Position numbers and translations under genes: made by a program. 64,000 nucleotides of DNA from Saccharothrix sp. HUAS TT1 (GTDB lineage: Bacteria; Actinomycetota; Actinomycetes; Mycobacteriales; Pseudonocardiaceae). The stretch spans positions 8,308,001 to 8,372,000 of the forward strand of contig NZ_CP160453.1 of assembly GCF_040744945.1 (NCBI RefSeq), read 5' to 3'. Under the pieces are notes generated by a model. That model saw only the letters and a program-made list of their open reading frames with translations, searched no databases and was not told the origin of the DNA. Each line of letters opens with the position of its first letter. Position 1 is the first letter of the stretch. This document shows, in pieces, positions 16,497-24,512 of the stretch.

Positions 16497-17147
16497 TCAG
16501 TCCTCCTCGAGCAGGTCGGCCAACGTCGCCCAGTTCCGCTCGACCAGCCGGGACGCGAGGTCGGCGTCGGCCGCGGCGAAGGCGGTGGTGATCTCGTCGT
16601 GCATGGCCACCGAGTGCCGACCGGTGGGCGCCGCGAACCGCGACCGCTCCAGCCGGCGGACCAGTGGTGTGTAGCGCTCGATGGTGGCGACCACGGCGAA
16701 GTTCCCGCTGCGCCGCACGGCCACCGCGTGGAACTCGTCGTCGGCGGCGAGCGCGGCGGGCACGTCACCGGCGGTCAGCGCGTGGGCGAACGCCGTGTTG
16801 GCGGCGCGCATGGCGGCCAGGTCGGCCTCCACCACGTGCGGCGCGGCCAACCGCGCGGCGAGCGCGTGCATGGTCTGGACGACCACGTGCGCGTCCCGCA
16901 CCGCCGCCGGGTCCAGCGGGGTGACCCTCGTGTAGCTGTGCGGCTTGCTCTCGACCAGGCCCTCGTCGGTCAACCGGGCCAACGCCTCGCGCACCGGCGT
17001 CCGCGACAACCCCAACCGCTCGGCCAGCTCCACGTCCTTGATCGCCGTGCCGGGTGCCAGGTCGCCGCCCATGATCGCCTCGCGGATCGCGGTCAGCGCC
17101 TGGTCGCGGAACAACGCCCGGCTAATATATTGCATACCGGTCACCAT
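16497..17147 (-). CDS. GntR/FCD regulator upstream of acdS
   Basis: 216 residues. The N-terminal winged helix-turn-helix is canonical ([19 protein letters not shown], then [19 protein letters not shown]). The C-terminal helical FCD domain keeps the metal and ligand His/Asp positions ([14 protein letters not shown] and MHDEITTAF). Placed immediately before acdS, it probably controls that gene in response to ACC or a related amino acid. ATG 17147 is only 2 bases from a GAGGGG box; GTG 17144 (spacing 5) or ATG 17135 may be the real start. An AT-rich TATTGCATAC element at the start could be its own operator. Confidence 0.85.
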   Translation of the reverse strand: MVTGMQYISRALFRDQALTAIREAIMGGDLAPGTAIKDVELAERLGLSRTPVREALARLTDEGLVESKPHSYTRVTPLDPAAVRDAHVVVQTMHALAARLAAPHVVEADLAAMRAANTAFAHALTAGDVPAALAADDEFHAVAVRRSGNFAVVATIERYTPLVRRLERSRFAAPTGRHSVAMHDEITTAFAAADADLASRLVERNWATLADLLEED

Positions 17148-17295
17148 AGCCCCTCGGCCGCAAGATCGGCACCCGCTCGGCGTCGACCAGGACCTCTTCC
17201 AACAACCCGATCGCCCGCTTCACGTCGCCTGCCGACCAACAGGCAAACGCGAGGTTGTTGCGAGACAGCAACGTGTCGGGATGTTCGGGCCCGGT
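17122..17295 (-). pseudogene. Remnant of a TPR (NB-ARC/TPR type) gene
   Basis: The minus strand reads TGPEHPDTLLSRNNLAF, then CWSAGDVKRAIGLLEEVL and VDAERV, one tetratricopeptide unit of the kind that ends many actinomycete NB-ARC/TPR proteins (HPDTLxSRNNLAxAY...AGDxxRAIPLxE). It stops at TAG 17122-17124 inside the GntR start region. No upstream domain remains. It is a dead 3' fragment, so something was deleted when the GntR-acdS pair became neighbour to the VWA gene. Confidence 0.65.
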
Positions 17296-17528
17296 GGGCC
17301 GCCGATGCGCCCCCGCGTCGTCGGCCCGGAACCCGTGCCGCCGGTCACGTCACCACCGCCACCGCCAGGCTCGCGATCCCGGCGACCCAGCTCGACGCCT
17401 CCAGCGCCGGACGTGCCGGGTGGGCCTCGTCGGCCAGGACGGCGGGCATCCCCGCCGCTCCTCCGACCCAGGGCTGCCCGCAGGCCCCGACCCGGTGATC
17501 GCACCCCACCGGCCCGCGAACGCGAACG
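17296..17528. other. Intergenic stretch without recognisable gene
   Basis: GC-rich sequence between the TPR remnant and the VWA terminator. No coherent domain is seen in any frame. It may be further decayed coding DNA. Confidence 0.4.
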
Positions 17529-17562
17529 CCGCGCCCCGTGCCGACGAGGGCACGGGGCGCGG
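17529..17562 (-). terminator. Terminator of the VWA gene
   Basis: Perfect 14-bp stem (CCGCGCCCCGTGCC at 17529-17542 with GGCACGGGGCGCGG at 17549-17562), 6-base loop, 15 bases after the VWA stop. Confidence 0.8.
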
Positions 17563-17577
17563 CGGCCGATCAGCAGG

Positions 17578-19203
17578 TCACCCGCGTTCGGTGATGACGT
17601 GGTAGGCCACACCTCCGTGGTCCTCGCCCTCGACGAACTGGACCAGGTTCGTCAGGTACTCGCCCGCCGTCCTCGGGGTGAAGGTCAGCTCCGTCGTGAA
17701 CGTCTCACCCGGGCGCAGCGGCACGCCGAACAGCGCGGCGCGCTTCGGGTCGAGCTGGAACGCGGTCTCGCCGACCTGCTTCACGCCCTCGGCCTGACCG
17801 CCGCCCGCCCGCCAGCGCTCCAGCAGCTCACGGCCGAGGTCGATCACCACGGCGCCGTCCACCGGCTTCTCACCGGTCAGCACCAGGTCGGTCTTGACCT
17901 CGCGCTCGGTCCCGTTGCCCAGGGTGAACCAGGACCGCACCGGCTCCAGCACGCGACCACGCACGGTCTGGAGGTTCTTCCACGCGATGTTGTTGTTGTT
18001 CTTGGTGTTCAGCGCGGTGTTCGAGGTCTCGGCGAACGTCATCGGGTCCGTCGCCGACACCCAGCGCGCCAGCAGGCAGAAGTGGCCCGGACCGGGGATG
18101 CCCGACCACGGGATCTTCGCCACGGCGCCGCCGGCCGGCACGCTGAGCGCCTGCTGGCCGATGTACACCCAGCTGCCGTTGGTCACGTTGTTCCACGTCG
18201 TGCCGCCGCCCGCGGGGGTGCGGTAGACCTTGAGCGTGCCGTTGGCCGTGCCCGAGCCGTACGGGCCGGGGTTGTTCAGCCGCACGTGCACGTAGTTCGT
18301 CGCGCCGACGACGGGCTGGAAGCCGGGGGCGCAGTCCGCCAGGGTCGGGCAGACCTTGATGTCCGGGCTGTTCCAGACCGTGCCGTTCGGGTTGGTCTCG
18401 ACGCCGGTGTCGGTCACCTGGTCGCGCATGAACACGTCGGTCTGCCGGCAGTCGGACAGGAACTTCCGGATGGCGTCCGCCGTGCCCGCGCCGGTCGACG
18501 TCGCCTGCAGGAAGATCCCGCCCGTCGTCGTCGCGTAGTTCTGCATGATCGGCGTGATCACCGGGGTGTACAGCGCCGACGTCGGCACGTACACCGAGCT
18601 GATCTTGATGCCCCGGGAGAGGGCGTCGTTGGCCCACTGCGCGGCGTTGGCGACGTCCGCGGCGGTGTGCGCGTCGTCGAACCCGCCGGGACGGGCGTCG
18701 GTCACCAGCACGACGAACTTCATCGCGTTGGACCGCCACGTGCCGTTGAAGTCGACGTTCTGCGGCCGACCCGCCGCCGCCCGGTTGTTCACGACGGTGT
18801 TCAGGGCCTCGTCGGACGCCTCGGGCTCGCCGCTGCCGCCGCCCGCCGCCAGGGTGTTGGTGATGTAGTTCGTCACGGCCGCCGCGTTGCCGGGCGCCAG
18901 GTTGTTGTGGACGGTGACGTTGTCCTTGAACGTCACCAGGCCGAGCTGGTAGTCGCCGCCGGACGCGGTCACCACGTCGTTGACGATCGCGTTGATGCCG
19001 GTCTTCAGGTTGGCGATGGCGCCGCCCATGCTGCCGGTGTCGTCGAGGACGAACGCGACGTCGAGGGGGCCGCACTTGGAGACGGCGGCGGGCGCGGGCG
19101 CGGCAGGGGCGGGTGCGGCCGACGCCGGTGAGGTGAGCTGGACGGCGGAGACGGTCAACGCGGCGACGGCTAGCAGCACGCCGCGTCTGCGGGAGGGACG
19201 CAT
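17578..19203 (-). CDS. Secreted von Willebrand factor A protein
   Basis: 541 residues. The Sec signal peptide is RRRGVLLAVAALTVSAVQL with an AxA site (about residue 29), followed by an Ala/Pro linker. The VWA domain (about 45-265) has MIDAS motif VLDDTGSM, a GLVTFKDN strand and a VTDARPGG motif with the metal Asp. The rest (about 270-541) looks like beta-sandwich domains with Trp/Asn-rich strands and conserved Cys. It is probably an extracellular metal-dependent adhesion or scaffold protein. ATG 19203 has an AAAGAGA ribosome binding site. Divergent from the PhoD-like gene; a palindromic operator candidate lies 47 bases upstream. Confidence 0.85.
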   Translation of the reverse strand: MRPSRRRGVLLAVAALTVSAVQLTSPASAAPAPAAPAPAAVSKCGPLDVAFVLDDTGSMGGAIANLKTGINAIVNDVVTASGGDYQLGLVTFKDNVTVHNNLAPGNAAAVTNYITNTLAAGGGSGEPEASDEALNTVVNNRAAAGRPQNVDFNGTWRSNAMKFVVLVTDARPGGFDDAHTAADVANAAQWANDALSRGIKISSVYVPTSALYTPVITPIMQNYATTTGGIFLQATSTGAGTADAIRKFLSDCRQTDVFMRDQVTDTGVETNPNGTVWNSPDIKVCPTLADCAPGFQPVVGATNYVHVRLNNPGPYGSGTANGTLKVYRTPAGGGTTWNNVTNGSWVYIGQQALSVPAGGAVAKIPWSGIPGPGHFCLLARWVSATDPMTFAETSNTALNTKNNNNIAWKNLQTVRGRVLEPVRSWFTLGNGTEREVKTDLVLTGEKPVDGAVVIDLGRELLERWRAGGGQAEGVKQVGETAFQLDPKRAALFGVPLRPGETFTTELTFTPRTAGEYLTNLVQFVEGEDHGGVAYHVITERG

Positions 19204-19249
19204 CTGATCTCTTTCCGCTGGACGCTGCCGGGCGCAGGGGCCCGGGTCC

Positions 19250-19270
19250 CCGGACACCGGTGTCCGGACA
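19250..19270. promoter_or_regulatory. Overlapping palindromes, candidate operator
   Basis: CCGGACACCGGTGTCCGG (19250-19267) is a perfect 18-bp palindrome. It overlaps a second one, TGTCCGGACA (19261-19270). Two overlapping dyads of the same half-site (GGACA) suggest a dimeric repressor site controlling the VWA gene 47 bases away. Confidence 0.4.
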
Positions 19271-19498
19271 CGCCAAGCGGATGACCGGCGGACCCGCCGA
19301 GTACGGTCCGAGCAGAGCAACTTCGAGCCGCGCGCTGTCCGGCAAACGGCAGCCGCGCGCGCCGAGCTGGGTAGGTCGTCCGCCATCCGCCGAAGCGAGC
19401 AGCGCCGGATGCCGCATCGCGCGCGCCGGACGTCCTGGTCCGGGTCGGCGGTGACGAGCGCCGCAGGATCGTCGCGGACCTCCACCCCGGCGCGGAGG

Positions 19499-19504
19499 TA
19501 ACGT
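19499..19504 (+). promoter_or_regulatory. -10 box, leaderless start of phosphatase gene
   Basis: TAACGT, 7 bases before ATG 19512, in the context GGAGGTAACGT. The same 11-mer stands before the DUF885 gene on the minus strand (28011-28021). Confidence 0.55.
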
Positions 19505-19511
19505 CTGCCCA

Positions 19512-21086
19512 ATGGCGGAGCTGGTTCTTGGTCCGGTGCTGCGGCACGTCGACTCCACCTCGGCGACGGTGTGGGTCGAGACCGACGCGTCCTGCGAGGT
19601 GACCGTCGCGGGGCACCGCGCGGAGACTTTCCAGGTCGGCGAGCAGCACTTCGCGCTCGTGGTGGTCGAAGGGCTGACGCCGGGCACCGTGACGCCCTAC
19701 GACGTGCGGTTGGACGGTCACGTGGTGTGGCCGCGGCCGGACTCGTCGTTCCCGGCGCCGTGCATCCGGACCACGACGGTGCGCAAGCTGCTGTTCGGGT
19801 CGTGCCGCGCGGCGAAGGGCGAGGGGACGCCGGACAAGCTCGGGCCGGACGCGCTGGACGCGTACGCGTTGCGGATGAAGGACGAGCCGGTGGAGCGCTG
19901 GCCGGACGCGCTGATCCTGCTCGGTGACCAGGTCTACGCCGACGAGCCGACGCCGAAGATCACCGAGTGGCTGGCCGAGCGCAGGCCGGAGCCCAAGGGC
20001 GAGGTGGTGTCGTTCCGCGAGTACGCCGAGCTGTACCACGAGTCGTGGGCCGACCCGGAGATCCGCTGGCTGATGTCCGCGGTGCCGACCTCGATGATCT
20101 TCGACGACCACGACATCCGCGACGACTGGAACACCTCGCGCACGTGGCGCGAGCAGATGGCGAACAAGCGGTGGTGGCCGGAGCGCATCCGGGCCGGGCT
20201 CGCGTCGTACTGGGTCTACCAGCACCTGGGCAACCTCAGCCCGGACGAGCTGGCGCACGACGAGCTGTACGCGAAGGTGCGCTCCAGCGGCGGCGACGTG
20301 CAGCAGCTGCTGGAGGACTTCGCCGAGCAGGCCGACCAGGAGGTCGACGGCGGCAAGTCGACGCGGTGGAGCTACCGGCGCGACTTCGGCCGGGTGCGGC
20401 TGCTGGTGATCGACACCCGCAGCGGGCGCATCCTGTCCGGGCCGGAGCGGCTGATGGTCGGCGACGGCGAGTTCGACTGGATCGAGGCCAACGCCGAGGG
20501 CGACTTCGACCACCTGCTGATCGGCTCGTCGCTGCCGTGGCTGATGCCGCACGGGTTGAGCCACTTCCAGTCGTTGAACGAGCGGATGGCGGGCCTGCCG
20601 GGGTGGCGCGGCCGGGTCGGCGAGAAGGTGCGGCAGGTGTCGGACCTGGAGCACTGGCCCGCGTTCCGGGCGTCGTTCCTGCGGCTCTCGCGGTTGCTGG
20701 AGCGGATCTCGCGGGGGGACGACGCGCCCGGCACGGTGTGCGTGCTGTCCGGGGACGTGCACCACAGCTACGCGGCGCGGGCGGTGTTCCCCTCCTCGGT
20801 GGACGCGAAGGTGTACCAGCTCGTGTGCTCGCCGGTGCACAACGACCCGCCGTGGGTGTTCCGGCCCGCGTTCCGGCTGTCGTGGTCGAAGCCGATCGCC
20901 CGCGCGCTGCGGTGGTTGGCGGACCGCCGGGGCATCTCGCCGGACCCGGTGGAGTGGCACAAGCTCAGCGGGCCGCACTTCGGCAACTCGGTGGGCGTGC
21001 TGGAGATCGACGGCCGCACCTCCCGCTTCCGCCTGGAGACCGCCCGCGACGACCGGCTGGACGAGGTCACCTCGCTGACGCTGTGA
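19512..21086 (+). CDS. PhoD-like metallophosphatase
   Basis: 524 residues, no signal peptide. The N-terminal beta domain (1-95; LGPVLRHVDSTSATVWVET) is the fibronectin-like module found before PhoD-type phosphatases. The catalytic domain has GSCR (Cys near 98), LLGDQVYADEPT, SMIFDDHDIRDDWNTS and LSGDVHHSY, the metal-binding Asp/His set of the PhoD family. Hydrolyses phosphodiesters or phosphomonoesters with Fe/Ca; the lack of a Tat signal suggests a cytoplasmic role. The last two codons and the stop lie within the 30-bp repeat that flanks the AIPR insert. Confidence 0.85.
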   Translation: MAELVLGPVLRHVDSTSATVWVETDASCEVTVAGHRAETFQVGEQHFALVVVEGLTPGTVTPYDVRLDGHVVWPRPDSSFPAPCIRTTTVRKLLFGSCRAAKGEGTPDKLGPDALDAYALRMKDEPVERWPDALILLGDQVYADEPTPKITEWLAERRPEPKGEVVSFREYAELYHESWADPEIRWLMSAVPTSMIFDDHDIRDDWNTSRTWREQMANKRWWPERIRAGLASYWVYQHLGNLSPDELAHDELYAKVRSSGGDVQQLLEDFAEQADQEVDGGKSTRWSYRRDFGRVRLLVIDTRSGRILSGPERLMVGDGEFDWIEANAEGDFDHLLIGSSLPWLMPHGLSHFQSLNERMAGLPGWRGRVGEKVRQVSDLEHWPAFRASFLRLSRLLERISRGDDAPGTVCVLSGDVHHSYAARAVFPSSVDAKVYQLVCSPVHNDPPWVFRPAFRLSWSKPIARALRWLADRRGISPDPVEWHKLSGPHFGNSVGVLEIDGRTSRFRLETARDDRLDEVTSLTL

Positions 21087-21104
21087 CGCGGGGTGCGCCC
21101 GCCG
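21075..21104 (+). repeat. Direct repeat, left copy (AIPR insert)
   Basis: Thirty bases beginning CTGACGCTGTGACGCGG and ending in CCCGCCG, spanning the last codons and stop of the phosphatase gene. The right copy at 23075-23104 differs at one base (G versus A at the 23rd position). The copies are exactly 2000 bases apart and bracket the AIPR gene. Confidence 0.85.
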
Positions 21105-21111
21105 ACCCGGT

Positions 21112-22815
21112 TCAGTACCCGGCCGCCTTCAACACGATCTCGACGAAATCAGGTCCCTTGGCGATCTTGTCGTAGCTCTGGTCTTTCTCCTCTGCGTACC
21201 GGGCCAGCTCATCGCGCAGGAGCACGAGCAACCGACGAAGCTCCTCCGGTGTCGAGTGGATCTCTTCATCTGCCGGCTTCCCCAGCATTTGCGGAGAGTG
21301 CACCCTCGATCCGAGCAGGTTGGCCGCGCTCAGCATCGCGAGGTGGAACCGCAGGTTCGTCCGATCGGAAGCGCTGACCTCAGCTGCCAGGAAGACGTCG
21401 ACCAGGCGCTGCTGCCTGGCCAGCCACAGGTAGACGGCCAGCGGAACGGTCGAGGGGAAGAGCTTCTTGTACTTGACCGAGTCCTTGAGCAGGCTCGACG
21501 GCCTCGCCCGGGAGTTGTCCGGCTGGCTGAAGCCCATCGCCATCAACGACTGCGCCAGGGACGGGATGCTGACGATGCGATCGGTCGGCTTGCCGAGGTT
21601 CCGGTAGTAGTTCTTCCGCCGATCGTAGAACCAGCCGTTGTCGAAGAAGTACGTTTCGATCTTCCTCTGGTTCTCGTCCGTGGCGTGCAGGGAGGCGTCC
21701 GGCACCTTGGTCTGCCTGTTGGTCGCCCGGATGACCTGATCACGCTCGGCAGCGTCGTCGGTCCGGAGGATCCGGACCTGAACCAGGTTGTCGAACGACG
21801 GGTGGTTCGGATCGACGTCGAGCAACTCGGTCAAGGTCTGGTGGATGGTGTGCGAGGTCTGCAGTCCGTTCACCACTTGGACGTCGTCGAGCGAGAAAAC
21901 CTTCCCGCCCACGGTCCACACCTTGGAGCAGATGATGGTGACGCCGTTGTTCAGCCACCAGAACTGCGGCGCCTTCGGCTCCAGCAGGGACTGCTTGATC
22001 TCCCGGTTGACCTCGACGCTGCCCGCGAAGTCGCGCACGTTCAAGTCGAAGATGTGCCGGCGCAACAAGCCGTCGTTGTCGCTGAGGAAGTCGAGGTAGT
22101 CCCGAAGCCGCACCAGGGCGATGTGGCTCGTGCCGTGGGTGATGCTCTCCTGGTAGGGCAGCACCAGCGTGTGCGATTGAATCTTGCTGGAGCGCTGCCA
22201 CAGTTCCGCGGCGCCGAGGAACTCGACATAACCCGAACCACCCGTGAACCGGTCCGCGAAATCTTTTTCCAGGTCCTTCGCCTTGCGCAGCACCTTGGCG
22301 TTGACCCGGGCGGTGTCCCCGCGAGTCACATAGGTGAAGCGGACCTCGACCTGCGGCTGGCGACGCACGAGGGACTTGAGCGTCTTGCGGAAGACGCCGA
22401 TCCTCTCGACCAGGTCCTCCCCGTACAGCTCGAGGAGGTCCTGCTCCGATTCGCTCAGGTCCAGCAGGCGCCGGGTGGACGATGCCGCGAGATCGATGGC
22501 GGTTTCCGTGAAGGACTTCTCGAGCTTCGCCTGCACCAGCCACAGCACGAGCTTCGACCCGGAGGGGACGTCGCCGGCCACCAAGTGGTCGTCCGCAGCG
22601 AGCAGCCGGTCGTTGAGGAACAGGTACACACCGTCGACCGCCCCGTCGCCGGCACCACCGACGATGCCGTTCTCGACCTCTTCCAGCGTCAAATCGCCCA
22701 ATGTCACAGCTTGTTCGCACGCGAAGATCTCGAAGACCTTGGCCGGCGGCAACTGCGACTCTTCGGCACGCTGCTCGAGCACTTGGTCGATCAGCACCAG
22801 GTCGTTGGTCGCCAA
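21112..22815 (-). CDS. AIPR (abortive infection phage resistance) protein
   Basis: About 567 residues. AIPR-family proteins include plasmid-borne phage-abortive proteins. Family core seen here: WWLNNGVTIICSK, VQVVNGLQTSHTIHQTL, VRILRTDDAAERDQVIRATN, RQTKVP, RRKNYYRNLGKPTDRIVS. N-terminal AVDGVYLFLND (Asp61) followed by WLVQAKLEKSF (Gln95, Lys97) looks like a D...QxK restriction-endonuclease active site; this is inference. TTG 22815 is preferred because GAGAGGTGG lies just upstream; GTG 22830 is the alternative. Codon bias is weaker than in neighbours, with more AT-ending codons, and the gene sits alone between direct repeats, so it was probably acquired. Confidence 0.85.
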   Translation of the reverse strand: MATNDLVLIDQVLEQRAEESQLPPAKVFEIFACEQAVTLGDLTLEEVENGIVGGAGDGAVDGVYLFLNDRLLAADDHLVAGDVPSGSKLVLWLVQAKLEKSFTETAIDLAASSTRRLLDLSESEQDLLELYGEDLVERIGVFRKTLKSLVRRQPQVEVRFTYVTRGDTARVNAKVLRKAKDLEKDFADRFTGGSGYVEFLGAAELWQRSSKIQSHTLVLPYQESITHGTSHIALVRLRDYLDFLSDNDGLLRRHIFDLNVRDFAGSVEVNREIKQSLLEPKAPQFWWLNNGVTIICSKVWTVGGKVFSLDDVQVVNGLQTSHTIHQTLTELLDVDPNHPSFDNLVQVRILRTDDAAERDQVIRATNRQTKVPDASLHATDENQRKIETYFFDNGWFYDRRKNYYRNLGKPTDRIVSIPSLAQSLMAMGFSQPDNSRARPSSLLKDSVKYKKLFPSTVPLAVYLWLARQQRLVDVFLAAEVSASDRTNLRFHLAMLSAANLLGSRVHSPQMLGKPADEEIHSTPEELRRLLVLLRDELARYAEEKDQSYDKIAKGPDFVEIVLKAAGY

Positions 22816-22830
22816 CGTTCCACCTCTCAC

Positions 22831-23092
22831 GGTTCCGCCATCAGGACTTCGACCGAGGGCTCTGAACCGTTACGCGTAGCCGCTCTCGGAGGTCAGAAGC
22901 TAGCAAATCGATCCACAATGGCCAGGCTGCAACGCGCGACGTCGCCTTCACGTCACACGAATGGCCGAACAGGAACAACAACAACGTCGTTCAGGGCCAC
23001 GAGAGCAGGACAGGCGGACTTCAGGCCGAAGGCGACGGGGCGGAATCGCGAGGATCAGCACGACCAATCCGGACCTGACGCTGTGACGCGGG
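22831..23092. other. Promoter-side segment of the AIPR insert
   Basis: About 260 bases with lower GC than the flanks, no convincing gene, and short A-rich stretches (GGAACAACAACAACG). It probably carries the AIPR promoter. The right direct repeat begins at 23075. Confidence 0.45.
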
Positions 23093-23104
23093 GTGCACCC
23101 GCCG
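23075..23104 (+). repeat. Direct repeat, right copy (AIPR insert)
   Basis: Second copy of the 30-bp repeat. Its end forms the left arm of the hairpin at 23093-23141, while the left copy is followed by unrelated sequence without the matching arm. So this copy is joined to the ancestral terminator. Confidence 0.85.
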
Positions 23105-23141
23105 CCGGGCCGGGGGTCGGGTAGCCCGGCGGCGGGCGCAC
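23093..23141. terminator. Bidirectional terminator
   Basis: GTGC-A-CCCGCCGCCGGGC (23093-23110) pairs with GCCCGGCGGCGGG-C-GCAC (23124-23141), with one mismatch and a 13-base loop. It ends the DinB-fold gene on the minus strand and, before the AIPR insertion, would have ended the phosphatase gene. Confidence 0.75.
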
Positions 23142-23155
23142 GTCTTCGCGGGCGG

Positions 23156-23920
23156 CTACTTGGTGGCCAGCCTCAGCAGCGCCCACAGCTGGGCGATCGC
23201 GTCGTGGTCGCCGGTGGTCGGCGGCAGGTCGCGGTCCGGGATGCGACCCCACAGCCAGCGGTACACCTGCATCGGGGTGCCGGCCACCCCGCCGTCCGCC
23301 GACGCGGCCTCCTCCTCGGTGACGAGCCGCGCCACCGCCGGTTCCGGGCCGGTGGTGGCCAGCCACACCTTGGCGCCGGCGCGGATCGCCACCGTGCCCT
23401 CGCGGGTGCCGCGCACGCCGAGGAGGTCCAGCCGGTGGCCCAGCCACAGCGTCAGCACCTCGTCCACGCCGTCCTCGGCCAGGTCGTCGGCCACGGGGTC
23501 GACCGGCAGCCCGGCCGCCGCCTGGACGTCCATCCGGTGCACGGTCGACTCGTGCGCCAGCCGCCGCGCCCAGAAGCGGTGGGTGCGCTCGGCGGGCCAC
23601 CACGTCTCGCACGGGTCGTCCGGCCCGTGCGCCCGCAGCGACCGCACCAGCGGCGGCACGCCGGAGCGGACGTACTCCGGCAGCGGCTGCCCCGGCTCCG
23701 GGTCCTGCTGCCACACCAGGGGTTGGCTGCCTTCCCCCAGCCACGTCGACACCATCCGGTACGTGCTGCCCACGTGCCGCGCCGTCTCGCCGAGGTTGAG
23801 CCCCGGGCACGCGGGCACCTGGCGTTCCGGGCGCTGCCCCTCGGCCGACGCCGCCAGCCGCTCGGCCTCGGCCTCCACCACGTCGATCAGGCGGTCGTAG
23901 GCGACCAGTCCCCTGCTCAC
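23156..23920 (-). CDS. DinB-fold, mycothiol-dependent maleylpyruvate isomerase type protein
   Basis: 254 residues. Pattern of the actinobacterial TIGR03083/MDMPI family: a long N-terminal helix, CPGLNLGETARHVGSTYRMV with the metal His, and RRLAHESTVHRMDVQAA with the second HxxxxHxxD metal motif. The C-terminal domain ends VYRWLWGRIPDRDL. Such proteins are metal-dependent mycothiol transferases; the substrate is unknown. GTG 23920 overlaps the stop of the HEPN gene (GTGA), so the two form an operon. Confidence 0.8.
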   Translation of the reverse strand: MSRGLVAYDRLIDVVEAEAERLAASAEGQRPERQVPACPGLNLGETARHVGSTYRMVSTWLGEGSQPLVWQQDPEPGQPLPEYVRSGVPPLVRSLRAHGPDDPCETWWPAERTHRFWARRLAHESTVHRMDVQAAAGLPVDPVADDLAEDGVDEVLTLWLGHRLDLLGVRGTREGTVAIRAGAKVWLATTGPEPAVARLVTEEEAASADGGVAGTPMQVYRWLWGRIPDRDLPPTTGDHDAIAQLWALLRLATK

Positions 23921-24330
23921 AGTCCGTCCTCGTACATGATCTCGTCGACCAGCTCGGTGAACTGCGCCGCTTGGCGCACCAGGTCGTCGGCCGCGCGCTG
24001 GGTGACCCGCCTGGTGATGCCCGCCTGCACGGCCGCGCGCGTCGCCGAGCACTCGGCGAAGAACGCGGCCCACTCGCGCAGCTCCGGCGCGAGGACGGGC
24101 AGCAGGACCCACACGCTGGTCGGCCTGGCCCGGCCCCGGTGGGGTCGGCCCCTGGCCGCCAGCACGGCCGCGGCGGCCCGCATCGCGGCCAGGTAGGCCG
24201 TGGCGAAGCGGGTGTGCGGCGCGGGGTCCCGCCCGGCCTCGGCCAGGCACTCGCGGGCTTGGCCGAGGAGGGTCACCGCCGACGTCGGTGGCAGCGGGAG
24301 CGGGACGCGGCGGGAAGAGGTCCGGGTCAT
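23917..24330 (-). CDS. HEPN-domain protein (SAV_6107 type)
   Basis: 137 residues, all helical. The stretch LLGQARECLAEAGRDPAPHTRF, followed by a Tyr-Leu-Ala-Ala-Met helix and Arg-rich linker and a WVLLPVLAPELREWAAFFAE segment, matches the actinobacterial SAV_6107 HEPN family. I see no canonical RxxxxH RNase motif, so it may not be a nuclease. ATG 24330 follows GAGGAGG. A 15-bp hairpin and a perfect LexA box lie 60-115 bases upstream, so damage-inducible expression is likely. Confidence 0.8.
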   Translation of the reverse strand: MTRTSSRRVPLPLPPTSAVTLLGQARECLAEAGRDPAPHTRFATAYLAAMRAAAAVLAARGRPHRGRARPTSVWVLLPVLAPELREWAAFFAECSATRAAVQAGITRRVTQRAADDLVRQAAQFTELVDEIMYEDGL

Positions 24331-24387
24331 TTCGCGGCCTCCTCGCGGCGTCGGGACGGCGACGACCGCCGCGGGGAGACGGCGGCA

Positions 24388-24424
24388 CTTGGTGGTGGGG
24401 CGCTTCCCCCGCCCCACCACCAAG
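24388..24424 (-). other. Strong hairpin in the HEPN leader
   Basis: Perfect 15-bp stem (CTTGGTGGTGGGGCG at 24388-24402 with CGCCCCACCACCAAG at 24410-24424), 7-base loop, between the LexA box and the HEPN start. No gene ends here, so it is not an ordinary terminator. It may act as attenuator, mRNA stabiliser or roadblock. Confidence 0.6.
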
Positions 24425-24432
24425 GCATTGCT

Positions 24433-24446
24433 CGAACAGGTGTTCG
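24433..24446. promoter_or_regulatory. LexA operator between HEPN and YbaK genes
   Basis: CGAACAGGTGTTCG, identical over 14 bases to the recA box. On the plus strand a TATCCT box follows at 24460-24465, so the YbaK-GNAT pair could be the target. On the minus strand the HEPN operon begins 103 bases away, with only a weak CAATGC at the recA-like -10 spacing. One or both directions may be SOS-controlled. Confidence 0.8.
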
Positions 24447-24512
24447 AGCCAGTCCAGCCTATCCTGCCGGCCCGGCACTCCTCAAGCGGACCGGCCGTGG
24501 TCTCATGAACAG

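Larger units (their letters stand above)
19204..19511. other. Divergent promoter region, VWA and phosphatase genes
   Basis: About 308 bases between two divergent genes. Holds the 18-bp palindrome at 19250-19267 and the leaderless -10 box at 19499-19504. No gene seen. Confidence 0.5.

Noticed and set aside
23156..23920. DNA polymerase IV (DinB) reading of the gene beside the LexA box
   Set aside because: The DinB name applies to the four-helix metal-binding fold (MDMPI type), not to the Y-family polymerase; no polymerase motifs are present.
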